A stretch of 64,000 nt of DNA from Roseovarius albus (GTDB lineage: Bacteria > Pseudomonadota > Alphaproteobacteria > Rhodobacterales > Rhodobacteraceae). Below the pieces are notes generated by a model, which saw only the letters and a list, made by a program, of their open reading frames with translations, was not told the DNA's origin and did not search any database. The position numbers and the translations under genes were made by a program. The stretch is from the NCBI RefSeq assembly GCF_900172335.1, contig NZ_FWFX01000016.1, positions 1 through 64,000 of the forward strand, read 5' to 3'. Positions 25,905-34,222 of the stretch are shown piece by piece (position 1 is the stretch's first letter; the number at the start of each line of letters is the position of its first letter).

Positions 25905-26953
25905 CCATTGATATAAAAGCTGAACTGTCTGCCGGCAAAACTCCAGGAGAGTTGGGGTTTGTCATGCCAGCAGAAACGGCTCGTCACGCCGCTTGCTGGA
26001 TGGCATGGGTGCACGATGATCACGCTGACACATGGGGGGCAGAACTGCCTCAGGTTCAAGGTGCTTTTGTTGAAATTGCCACTGCCATATCGCAGTTCGA
26101 GCGCGTTCGTGTCGTGGCGCATCCAGAGGTCTTTGATGAGGCGCGCAAGCTCTTGCCACCCCAAGTAGACGTCATTGCTCTGGCGCAGGATGACTTGTGG
26201 TTTCGTGATACGGGGCCTTTGTTTGTGCAGAACGAGGCTGGGCAAACCATCGGCTCCAACCTGATTTTCAACAACTGGGGGGACAAGTTTCCGATTGAAC
26301 CCGGTGACCGAGATATTGGTGCTAATCTGATCAATCATCTGGACCTGCCGTTGTTTCAGTCCCCACTGTGCGGCGAGGGCGGCGGGCTGATCAGTGACGG
26401 CCGAGGCACGGTGATCACGACTGAGACTTGCTTTTTAAACCCAAATCGAAACGCTGGCATGACCAAGGCAGATGTCGAACGCGAATTGTTCCACGCTATT
26501 GGTGCGCGCAAGGTCATTTGGCTGCCCGGCGATACTGAGGAATGGATCACGGATGGTCATATTGATGGCGTGTTGACCTTTGTCAAACCGGGCCATGTCA
26601 TCTTTGAAGACAATCCTGATGACAACCACCCGCATCAGAAAGTGTGTCGTGAGAACCTGAAAGCATTGAAGGGACAAACAGATGCTGACGGTAATGAAAT
26701 CGAGATCACCTTGATGAATGAGGCCTATCTCTATGACGACGGCAGCGATGCCTCAGCGACGTCTTATGTGAACTGCTACATCGCAAATGGTGGGATTGTT
26801 TTGCCAAAATTCGGGACGCCCGAAACTGATGAGGCCGCCGTCGACGTTTTCCGACAGGTCTTTCCTGAGAGAAAAATCGTGCAAGTGGATATTCGCAACG
26901 TTTGTTGGAACGGTGGTGGGATTCACTGCATGACTCAGCAGCAACCCGCCTGA
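25901..26953 (+). CDS. Agmatine deiminase family protein, paralogue 3
   Basis: Starting at the ATG that overlaps the previous stop, the protein has 350 residues. It keeps FRDTGPLFV, EGGGLISDGRGT, WITDGHIDGV and GGGIHCMTQQ with the nucleophile Cys343. It is clearly diverged from its neighbour (for instance AWVHDDHADTW in place of the usual MWPSRPEVW near the N-terminus), so a different guanidino substrate or a heteromeric partnership is possible. It is followed after 20 bases by a LuxR-type regulator. Confidence 0.88.
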   Translation: MTIDIKAELSAGKTPGELGFVMPAETARHAACWMAWVHDDHADTWGAELPQVQGAFVEIATAISQFERVRVVAHPEVFDEARKLLPPQVDVIALAQDDLWFRDTGPLFVQNEAGQTIGSNLIFNNWGDKFPIEPGDRDIGANLINHLDLPLFQSPLCGEGGGLISDGRGTVITTETCFLNPNRNAGMTKADVERELFHAIGARKVIWLPGDTEEWITDGHIDGVLTFVKPGHVIFEDNPDDNHPHQKVCRENLKALKGQTDADGNEIEITLMNEAYLYDDGSDASATSYVNCYIANGGIVLPKFGTPETDEAAVDVFRQVFPERKIVQVDIRNVCWNGGGIHCMTQQQPA

Positions 26954-26973
26954 AATCTGGAAAGGAGCGCATG

Positions 26974-27888
26974 ATGTCACCCTACGCAACACTAAATAAA
27001 TTCCACTTACGAATTGCAGAAACTAACATTCATTCTCCGGGTCCGGAAAGCTTAACCTATTGTCTTGATGCCCTCTCAGAGGTTGTCACCTTAGTGGGTC
27101 AAGATGGCTTCCTTTCTGCTCTTGCAAGGTTGTGCGAAGCGGCATCCGGCTACGACAGTACATTCATCACCGCATATTTTGATAGTCATTCTCCTGTGGA
27201 GCTTTTCGACAATCTGGATGATGAATTTAGTGATGCAACCATCGGGCCTTACCTAGATTTTGCCTATCTGCTTGACCCTTTCTACAACTTGATCCGAAAC
27301 GGTCGACACGACGGTGTCGTCACTCTGAAAGACTGCGCGCCAGATGACTTTTTAACGTCAGAATATTATGAGACTTTCTATGTCGGGACAGGACTTTTTG
27401 ATGAAGCCAACGTCATCGTGCCTTTTGGCGAAGGGACTTTTCTATCTTTGTCTTTAGGTAGTCGCGACGAAGGATTTATGCTTTCGGATGCGGCCAGAGA
27501 AATGTTGACGGCACTTTTCCCTTGCATTTCAGCGCTTTGCAAGCGCCATTGGCCCAAATTCAATCCTGAAAGCATTCAAGGCCAGGGCCGAATAGGTTTA
27601 CACCTCGAAAAATCGTTTGAACGCTTCTCTACCTCTGTACTAAGCCAACGCGAAGCAGAAATTGTCCGATTGATCCTGAAAGGCCATTCCTCCAAATCAA
27701 TCGCACGGGAGCTAGGAAACAGCCCGGAAACTGTCAAAGTGCACCGCAAGCGGATTCATAATAAGCTGGGCATCGCTTCTCAGGGTGAATTGTTTTCACT
27801 CTTCCTCGACGCGCTATCGCAAACGCCATCAAATGCAACAGAAGATCCGCTCACTTACCTTGATCGACAAGTGAGCGAATACGACTAA
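26974..27888 (+). CDS. LuxR-family transcriptional regulator
   Basis: An AGGAG site at 26963-26967 favours the ATG at 26974 (or 26971). The N-terminal about 210 residues form a sensor domain of unknown type. The C-terminal 65 residues are a NarL/LuxR helix-turn-helix with LSQREAEIVRLILKGHSSKSIARELGNSPETVKVHRK in outline. No receiver-domain Asp pattern is obvious. It follows the deiminase pair directly and is the best local candidate for recognising the three CCC/GGG palindromes found before nearby operons; this link is untested. Confidence 0.85.
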   Translation: MSPYATLNKFHLRIAETNIHSPGPESLTYCLDALSEVVTLVGQDGFLSALARLCEAASGYDSTFITAYFDSHSPVELFDNLDDEFSDATIGPYLDFAYLLDPFYNLIRNGRHDGVVTLKDCAPDDFLTSEYYETFYVGTGLFDEANVIVPFGEGTFLSLSLGSRDEGFMLSDAAREMLTALFPCISALCKRHWPKFNPESIQGQGRIGLHLEKSFERFSTSVLSQREAEIVRLILKGHSSKSIARELGNSPETVKVHRKRIHNKLGIASQGELFSLFLDALSQTPSNATEDPLTYLDRQVSEYD

Positions 27889-27891
27889 GCG

Positions 27892-29568
27892 TCATTTGGA
27901 GAAAAGCCCGGTTTCGTCAAAGACTGCCTGGCCCTGCAAGAGCGTCGCCTCAATCTGGACATCCGCAATCTGATCTACGGGAATGTCCAGTATGTTTTCG
28001 CTGATGATCACCAAGTCTGCGAATTTTCCGACTTCAATTGATCCTGTCCGATCATCATGCTGAAGAAGATAGGCCGGGTTGATTGTCATCGCTTCAATTG
28101 CAGTCGCCACATCTGGGAAACCGTTATGTTTTCGGCCAACCGCAGCCGCGATTTTGATCATTGGGTTCAGTTCATCAGCATCCCAATCACTGCTAAGTGT
28201 TACAGTCGCACCTGCGTTGATCAGATCTCCAGCTGCAAGCAAGTGTGACGCACGTTGTCCGAGGAATTGCTCCATAAAGCCGACGTAGTTGACATCAAGT
28301 GCACTGGGAGCGAGCTGAATGTCTGCCACAGCATTCAATTCCGCGAACCGTGGATAATCCGAGGGATCGATAAGATAAAGGTGCGTCAGTCGATGCGGAC
28401 CAGCTGTCGGGTCAGCCTCTTCAATCGCATCAAGTGCAAGCCGTGCTCCATAGTCGCCGGTAACGTGAAAGTGCAACTGGAATCCTGCGGCGCTTAATTC
28501 TCGTGCTGCCCGCTTTAGCGCCTCTTCTGGGAAATATAGATAGCCGTATTCTTCATCTGGTTCTAAACCCAAACCCGGCTCATAGGGGGACAACAAGGCG
28601 CCGGTTGCCTGACTTAGAATGCCATCCACATAGATCTTAGCCTGATTGAACCGCACAAGCCGGTCAGGATCATTGTGATAGAGCGTTCGCAACTCAGCTA
28701 GCTGTTCCTCTAGCGGTCTGTCGGGGTAGATGTAAAAAGCGTTCGATGCCCGGACTGTGAGTGCTTCTTCCTCTTCCGCCCAGTCCCAAACTTTGTGATG
28801 CCCCTGCGGCCAATACCCACCCGCATCGCTGACACTCGTGATGCCATTTGCGTTCAGCTCTGCAGTTGCGGACAGAAGACTATCATACGCAAAGTTGAGA
28901 TTTTCTTCGGTTGGTGGAAAGGCGAGAGTACGCAGATTGTTTGGCGCGTTTTCCAAAACAACACCATTGGGTGTTCCCGCTTGATTGCGCAAAATAATAT
29001 TTCCGTTGGGCGCGTCGGGCGCCGTGTCATAACCGGCAGCCTGCAGCGCTTTCGAGTTGGCCCAAGCCCCATGCCCAATATCGTCCAGGATAAGAACTGG
29101 CCGGTCTGGCACAACCTCGTCTAGTACCTCAACCGGATTTGGATGCAGGTCCAACAGGGCTGTCATGTTGACACCTGCGGCCAGAACCCAATCACCGGTT
29201 TCGCTATCTTCGGCGCAATCCATGACACTCTGACGGTATCCGTTCAGATCATCAAACGGTTCAAACAAACACAAGACCGCGTTCACCCCGGCTTCGACCG
29301 CGTGCAGGTGAACGTCCTGAAATCCGGGCAGCACCATACGCCCCCCCAAATCCACGATTTTTGCATCAGTACCCACAGTCGCGAAAACACTGCTTTGCGT
29401 ACCAACTGCGGTGATGATGCCATTCTCATCAATCGCGATCGCCTCGACCCAGCTACGGTTTTCATCCACGGTATAGATTTCGCCGCCCGTAAGAACTAAT
29501 GCCTGTCCTAATACCGTTTGTGGGGAAATACTCAGCAACAATAAGGCCAACGTGTTGAATATTCTCAT
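27892..29568 (-). CDS. Secreted amidohydrolase (YtcJ-like, amidohydrolase-3)
   Basis: The ATG at 29568 is preceded by GGAG at 6 bases and begins MRIFNTLALLLL, a Sec signal peptide ending near the VLGQA segment. The mature protein has LPGFQDVHLH (metal His pair), a middle HFHVTGDYGARLALDA segment, and a C-terminal LSSDWDAD with a metal Asp. The family hydrolyses amide or urea-like bonds in cyclic or linear compounds. Export is unusual for catabolic amidohydrolases and would place the reaction in the periplasm, alongside the Tat-type deiminase. It ends 3 bases from the convergent LuxR gene. Confidence 0.85.
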   Translation of the reverse strand: MRIFNTLALLLLSISPQTVLGQALVLTGGEIYTVDENRSWVEAIAIDENGIITAVGTQSSVFATVGTDAKIVDLGGRMVLPGFQDVHLHAVEAGVNAVLCLFEPFDDLNGYRQSVMDCAEDSETGDWVLAAGVNMTALLDLHPNPVEVLDEVVPDRPVLILDDIGHGAWANSKALQAAGYDTAPDAPNGNIILRNQAGTPNGVVLENAPNNLRTLAFPPTEENLNFAYDSLLSATAELNANGITSVSDAGGYWPQGHHKVWDWAEEEEALTVRASNAFYIYPDRPLEEQLAELRTLYHNDPDRLVRFNQAKIYVDGILSQATGALLSPYEPGLGLEPDEEYGYLYFPEEALKRAARELSAAGFQLHFHVTGDYGARLALDAIEEADPTAGPHRLTHLYLIDPSDYPRFAELNAVADIQLAPSALDVNYVGFMEQFLGQRASHLLAAGDLINAGATVTLSSDWDADELNPMIKIAAAVGRKHNGFPDVATAIEAMTINPAYLLQHDDRTGSIEVGKFADLVIISENILDIPVDQIADVQIEATLLQGQAVFDETGLFSK

Positions 29569-29734
29569 GTTCATCTCCACTCGATTACCATAGTGCGTTC
29601 ATCCAAGAGCCCAGATACCTTGAATGAGGTCGGCAATCCTGATCGGAACCTCCGAAACCAGATAGCTACAAGCCTTTTAGATTCGCAGCAGCTAAAGATC
29701 AGTTTATGTGTTGGTGCTATTTTTCCCAAAAGTC

Positions 29735-31009
29735 TCATACTCGCTCGCCGGCATTTGCATCTTGAGCAGCACTAACAATTTTACCCGCAAATTGAAGAGC
29801 AGTATCTAGGAGTACATTTGCGCCGGCTTCCACGTGTTCAGGAGATGCGTACTCTCGTTCGTTGTGACTAATTCCATCTTTGCAGGGGATAAACACCATT
29901 GTTGTTGGGGCAATCCGCGCAAGATTAAATGCATCATGACCTGCACCTGACACAATTTCCATCGCCGCATAGTCGCGCTTCAAAGCCGCGCCACGAACCG
30001 CATCAACCATATCTTTGTCAAATTGAACGACAGCAGAATGCCAGATGCAGTTCGCTTCGATCTTCAAGTGTTTGTTTGCCTTTGCAATAGTTTGAATTCC
30101 TTCTAGAAATCTCTGTTGCATGTTCTCGAGCACAGATTCATCAGGGCTTCGCAAATCCACAGATACTTGAATTTGGCCTGGCACAACGTTGATCGAGCTA
30201 GGAAAGGTATCGATTTCGCCGATAGTTGCGCGCGAAGCCATATCCACTTCAGCAATCTGAAAGACTAAGTCAATGATCCGGGCAAGAGCTGGAACCGGGT
30301 CCTTACGAGATGCCATCGGGACTGGCCCAGCGTGTGTTTCTTCGCCTTGCAAAGTGACGTTGAACCAGCGAATGGCCTGGCCACCTGTTACAATACCGAT
30401 TGTCTTCTCTTCGGCCTCAAGGACCGGACCCTGCTCAATATGAAGTTCGATATAGCGGCCGATTCGATGATTGCCGGGAGGCAAACCTTTGTCATACCCA
30501 TGAGCAATCAATTCATCTGAGACTGAAACCCCGTTAGAGTCTTTCGTTGCAAGGGTTTCTGGAAGTGAAAGTGTTCCTGTAAACACCCCAGAACCCATCA
30601 TTGCAGGTTGAAACCTAGTGCCTTCTTCATTTGTCCAAACCGCAACATCTATATGTTTGCGAGTGCTAATTTTGTGGTCATCAAGGGTTTCAAGAACTTC
30701 CAAGCCAGCCAAAACGCCGAGCATACCATCAAACCGACCCCCATTCGGCTGCGTATCAAGATGTGAACCCAACACCACAGGTAATGCGCTGACTTCTGTA
30801 CCCGAACGGCGAACAAAGAGATTACCTATCTTGTCGTAGAATGTTTGATACCCTCTGTTCTTGCACCATGCGAGAAAGAGCTCTCGGCCATCTATGTCAT
30901 CTTGTGACATTGCCAAACGACGGCTGCCGTTTCTAGGGATCTCTCCGATTTCAGCCATATCCATAATACGTGACCAGAGACGTTCAGAATTGATTGATTG
31001 ATCTGTCAT
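29735..31009 (-). CDS. M20-family N-carbamoyl-amino-acid hydrolase / allantoate amidohydrolase type
   Basis: The ATG at 31009 has a GGAAAG site 5 bases upstream. The protein (about 424 residues) has the metal ligands of SHLDTQPNGGRFDG, the NEEGTRF motif, LHIEQGP, the dimerisation-domain motif ETHAGPVPM, and GAGHDA near the end. This is the beta-ureidopropionase/hydantoin carbamoylase/allantoate group, which releases ammonia and CO2 from carbamoyl or ureido compounds. It fits a ureido/guanidino catabolic island. It lies 23 bases downstream of the MOSC remnant and is probably in the NDH-2 operon. Confidence 0.88.
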   Translation of the reverse strand: MTDQSINSERLWSRIMDMAEIGEIPRNGSRRLAMSQDDIDGRELFLAWCKNRGYQTFYDKIGNLFVRRSGTEVSALPVVLGSHLDTQPNGGRFDGMLGVLAGLEVLETLDDHKISTRKHIDVAVWTNEEGTRFQPAMMGSGVFTGTLSLPETLATKDSNGVSVSDELIAHGYDKGLPPGNHRIGRYIELHIEQGPVLEAEEKTIGIVTGGQAIRWFNVTLQGEETHAGPVPMASRKDPVPALARIIDLVFQIAEVDMASRATIGEIDTFPSSINVVPGQIQVSVDLRSPDESVLENMQQRFLEGIQTIAKANKHLKIEANCIWHSAVVQFDKDMVDAVRGAALKRDYAAMEIVSGAGHDAFNLARIAPTTMVFIPCKDGISHNEREYASPEHVEAGANVLLDTALQFAGKIVSAAQDANAGERV

Positions 31010-31032
31010 AAATCTTTCCTTTTCTAGAATGA

Positions 31033-31350
31033 TCATGCGTGAGGGTAGAGACGTCTCGGAGGACGGTGAACTGCGATGCGATCACCTGTTAGAATGCTGC
31101 CTTCCTTATCCACCCAGGCAACCAAGCCACGTCGAATTGTTTTGGCCTTTACAAAGCGCTTCCCGCAACCGGGATGTATCTGATCAATTTCATCACCGGG
31201 ATATCGGCAAGGTCGGTCTTCCTTAATGCGCGAGAACGCCATCGTTGCCTTTTCAATCGGTTTTGATTTCAGACTCTCGTCGTCGTGATCTCCATTGGCC
31301 AGCAGGACCTCAACACGTCCTTCGATCTTGGTTGGGCCCAGAATGATCAT
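31033..31350 (-). CDS. Internally deleted MOSC-domain protein
   Basis: The 105-residue product starts with a segment like the N-terminus of alphaproteobacterial MOSC proteins (IEGRVEVLLANGD, then ESLKSKP) and jumps directly to a C-terminal segment with RPCRYPGDEIDQIHPG, RRGLVAWVDKEGS and DRIAVHRPPRR. Full-length homologues as I recall them carry roughly 100 more residues between these parts, including the conserved Cys region of the MOSC sulfur-carrier core. The reading frame is intact, so a short product could be made but is unlikely to have activity. It lies between NDH-2 and the M20 hydrolase. Confidence 0.5.
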   Translation of the reverse strand: MIILGPTKIEGRVEVLLANGDHDDESLKSKPIEKATMAFSRIKEDRPCRYPGDEIDQIHPGCGKRFVKAKTIRRGLVAWVDKEGSILTGDRIAVHRPPRRLYPHA

Positions 31351-31389
31351 CGCTCAGAGTCCTCTTTGAAAAATTTGACCCCTTGCATA

Positions 31390-32691
31390 TCAATGAAGTT
31401 TCAGTCGGGGGTGAACGCGCTCTCGGAGCCATTCGCTTAGAATAAGCAAAGAACCCCGAAGCGCACCGTGCAGGATGAACTGATGCCGACGATACAAAAG
31501 TTTGTAAGCTCTTCGAGCAAACCAACCGTCTACATTATGAGATCCAAGTAAATTCCCCATCATCATACCTATTGTCGAATGCGAACCAAAATTCACTAAA
31601 GACCCGTGGTCTTTAAATCGAAACACACCAGCAGGTGCCTTAGTTACTAGAAGTCGACTTAATTCGTTGGCGAGATGTTCAGCTTGTTGCGACGCTACCT
31701 GCGCCTTTGGGGGCAATGGCCGGCCTGATTTGGGATCGAGCAAACGAGCACAATCGCCAAGGGCCCACATCGTCTCATCACCCTGTAGCTGCAACGTGTC
31801 TTGAATGGCTAGAAAGCCGGATTCCAAATAAAAGTCGGGCACAAGCTCTTTCAATACGCTTGGTGCTCCGATACCCGCCACCCATGCCGTAATGTCTGAG
31901 GTAATAACTGTATCATCCTCAGTTTTCACATCGCCACTGGGCAAAACTTCATGAACTTTGCACGAAGTGCGAACGTCGACACCCAGTTCTTGCAGTCGCT
32001 CGAGCGCTTTTGTCGATAGGGTCTCATCTAGCTGCGGCAAAATGCGGGGCGCTGCCTCAATTAGCGTAATCGAAACGCTTTTGCTGGCATCAAAAGCGTC
32101 AAAACCGTACCGAGTCAGATGACCAATCGAATGTGTTAACTCCGCGGCCAGCTCAACACCCGTAGCTCCCCCTCCGATTATACTAATTCTTAGCTGTTCC
32201 GATTTTTCTACCTTCTTTGTATCCAAACGCAGACAGTGCTCGAAAAACGCATCTTGATACCGGCTGGCTTGTTCTAGCGTATCCAGAAAAAAGCAATTTT
32301 CTGTGATACCGGGAATGCCAAATGTTTTGGGTTCACTACCTATCGCAAAAACAAGATGGTCGTATGGCAAAGTGCGTTTAGGTATGCTTTCTCCAGTTGA
32401 TCCCAAGCGTCCGGAAATCGCTATAGTTTTAGCCTCTCGGTCAATGTGCAACACTTCGCCAGTGCGAAATCGAAACCCGTGCATGTCAGCAAGAGAAAGA
32501 TAACTCAATTGATCTCCGGAAATTCCTCGTGTGCCCGCTGCCACTTCATGAAAAAGCGGTTTCCACACATGATTCATTTTCCGATCAACAAGTGTCACGC
32601 GGTCTTTAGAGCTGCGTCGCAGCTTCTTTGATAGCCGGATAGCTAATTCTAAGCCTCCGGCACCACCACCTATGATAACAATTTCAGCCAT
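31390..32691 (-). CDS. ndh: Type II NADH dehydrogenase / NAD(P)/FAD-dependent oxidoreductase
   Basis: The 433-residue flavoprotein has an FAD-binding GGGAGGLELA at residues 7-16, the SEPKTFGIPGI connection, an NAD-binding GGGATGVELAAEL (about 170-182), and WALGDCAR for FAD. The C-terminal region is amphipathic, as in membrane-associated NDH-2. It would oxidise NADH and reduce quinone without proton pumping. A 48-codon frame ends within its start region, suggesting coupling. A CCC/GGG palindrome lies about 200 bases upstream. Confidence 0.87.
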   Translation of the reverse strand: MAEIVIIGGGAGGLELAIRLSKKLRRSSKDRVTLVDRKMNHVWKPLFHEVAAGTRGISGDQLSYLSLADMHGFRFRTGEVLHIDREAKTIAISGRLGSTGESIPKRTLPYDHLVFAIGSEPKTFGIPGITENCFFLDTLEQASRYQDAFFEHCLRLDTKKVEKSEQLRISIIGGGATGVELAAELTHSIGHLTRYGFDAFDASKSVSITLIEAAPRILPQLDETLSTKALERLQELGVDVRTSCKVHEVLPSGDVKTEDDTVITSDITAWVAGIGAPSVLKELVPDFYLESGFLAIQDTLQLQGDETMWALGDCARLLDPKSGRPLPPKAQVASQQAEHLANELSRLLVTKAPAGVFRFKDHGSLVNFGSHSTIGMMMGNLLGSHNVDGWFARRAYKLLYRRHQFILHGALRGSLLILSEWLRERVHPRLKLH

Positions 32692-32830
32692 CCAGCGTCA
32701 TCCAAACTGATTTTGTTTGTGTGTTCTTCAGCAACGCCTCTTGCGATTTCCCATCAGCCAACAGCTGTGTATCCGGTTGCAAATTAACCGCAAAGTTTTG
32801 CCATTCTTTTACAGAAGCAATTTTAAGCAT
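32684..32830 (-). CDS. Possible 48-residue small protein upstream of NDH-2
   Basis: The frame begins MLKIASVKEW and ends with a TGA at 32684-32686, overlapping the NDH-2 start codon by 8 bases. The overlap suggests translational coupling. Composition is protein-like, but I do not recognise a family and the upstream Shine-Dalgarno (GGA, 3 bases before the ATG) is poor. Confidence 0.3.
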   Translation of the reverse strand: MLKIASVKEWQNFAVNLQPDTQLLADGKSQEALLKNTQTKSVWMTLDG

Positions 32831-32891
32831 TTTCCATTACTCTACTTGCTATGAGTGAGCATTAATTTCTCCTGAAATAGCTTTGGATGTG

Positions 32892-32911
32892 AGTCCCACC
32901 TATGGGGGACT
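32892..32911. promoter_or_regulatory. CCC/GGG palindrome, site C
   Basis: AGTCCCACCTATGGGGGACT is palindromic at 16 of 20 positions. It lies 62 bases before the small frame and about 200 bases before NDH-2. It resembles sites A and B in its CCC-N7-GGGGAC layout but is less similar to them than they are to each other. Confidence 0.4.
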
Positions 32912-33445
32912 AGGGGAGCAACTCGTTGTGTTGGCACGGCATCTGTTGCTGGGGGGCCTAAATTTTCTCAATTGATTGTGACATAACCCTGCCACTCGCG
33001 CGGCTTGAAAATCCGAGCATCAGGTTTTTCATTGACCCGAAAATTGGCGTGACAACATCCTCTAGACAATTGAAACCCGTTTACGTCGCAGTCTCCTCCT
33101 TTTGAAAACCATTAGTGAGCTGAACAAAAGTGCTCCTTCGGTCAGACATCTTCAAAGTTCGTTGCATAGGCCGTCAGAGATTAAACTGCAGCACTTCGGA
33201 GCGCGGAGCTGGCCTCGGAGATTATTCCTTAATGGTGTCGTTCAATGGATAAACAATTGTCGTTATGCCGACAATGATCTATGGAAACGGATGGATGACC
33301 TGTTTGAGCCCAAACTGTCGAATGCTGCGGTTCAAACGAATAGGTGCAAAGTGCCTAAAGCTGCTGTTTCAACTAGAGCAAATGGTTTCTTGTTGACGTT
33401 AGTCTATTTTGGCCATTGATGCTGTGCGGTCCACAAAACGACCAT
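32912..33445. other. Intergenic region without a convincing gene
   Basis: An open frame of 105 codons at 33102-33419 on the plus strand starts after a TCCTCCTTTTG stretch but shows no domain-like pattern and lacks good codon bias. The remainder has no repeats or hairpins that I could support. Confidence 0.35.
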
Positions 33446-34222
33446 TCAAGAGATGTCACGGTGGTGATCCATCAAAGTTTCAAGCACAGAGGCCTTTTCA
33501 GTCCGGCTTAAAAAATCCGACAGTAATGCATTGAAGATATTTGGTTTTTCCAAATGTACTGCATGGGCGCAACCGGGAACGACAGCAAGTTCGGCCTGAG
33601 GGATTGATCTCCAGAGCTGTTCGGTCTGTGCCCATGAATACGTGCGGTCCTGATCTCCCCAAATGACCATGGTTTTGGCCTTTATAGCAGATAGGCGATC
33701 GTCGGCACGCCAATGGCGCATTGCATCCAGTCCTTTGAGTATCGCATCTGGTGCGCTTTGTGCGGCTATTTCAGCACAATCTGGATAGGCGGCTGCACAA
33801 TGTTCTTTCAGAAACCATGTGGCAGCGATGCGACGAGCGGTTTCCTCGAACCCCTCGGTTTGGGCGCGCCGTTTGCTTTCCTCAATAGTTTCAAACCGTC
33901 CTGGCAGGTTGCCGACTGCGCCCGTGGCATAGAGGATCACATGATCGACCCGGTGTGGTGCGCGGTGAACCATTTCCTGTACGATCATCCCTCCCATCGA
34001 ATGACCCAACAAGTGGAAACGTTCGATCTCAAGGTAGGACAGTTGATCCAGGACCCAATCAGCAAACCCGCTGATCGAGTCAATACTGGGCAAATCTGCA
34101 TTTTGTCCGAAGCCTGGTAGATCAATCGTGATCAGGTTTCGGGTGTCCGACAACGCGCACCGTTGTGGTGCCCATTGCGCGCTGCCCCCCATGAAACCAT
34201 GCACCAAGACAAGTGGTGTCAC
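33446..34222 (-). CDS. Alpha/beta hydrolase
   Basis: The 258-residue enzyme has the oxyanion motif HGFMGG (residues 8-13), the nucleophile Ser75 in GHSMGG, Asp in WGDQDRTY and His in GCAHAVHLEKP. The lid region is helical. It starts at an ATG overlapping the ProW stop by four bases, so it is coupled to the ProXWV-type importer. It may hydrolyse an ester, lactone or thioester made from the imported substrate. Confidence 0.85.
   Translation of the reverse strand: MTPLVLVHGFMGGSAQWAPQRCALSDTRNLITIDLPGFGQNADLPSIDSISGFADWVLDQLSYLEIERFHLLGHSMGGMIVQEMVHRAPHRVDHVILYATGAVGNLPGRFETIEESKRRAQTEGFEETARRIAATWFLKEHCAAAYPDCAEIAAQSAPDAILKGLDAMRHWRADDRLSAIKAKTMVIWGDQDRTYSWAQTEQLWRSIPQAELAVVPGCAHAVHLEKPNIFNALLSDFLSRTEKASVLETLMDHHRDIS

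Noticed and set aside
33102..33419. 105-codon frame as a gene
   Set aside because: No domain-like pattern, poor codon bias and no clear neighbour relationship.
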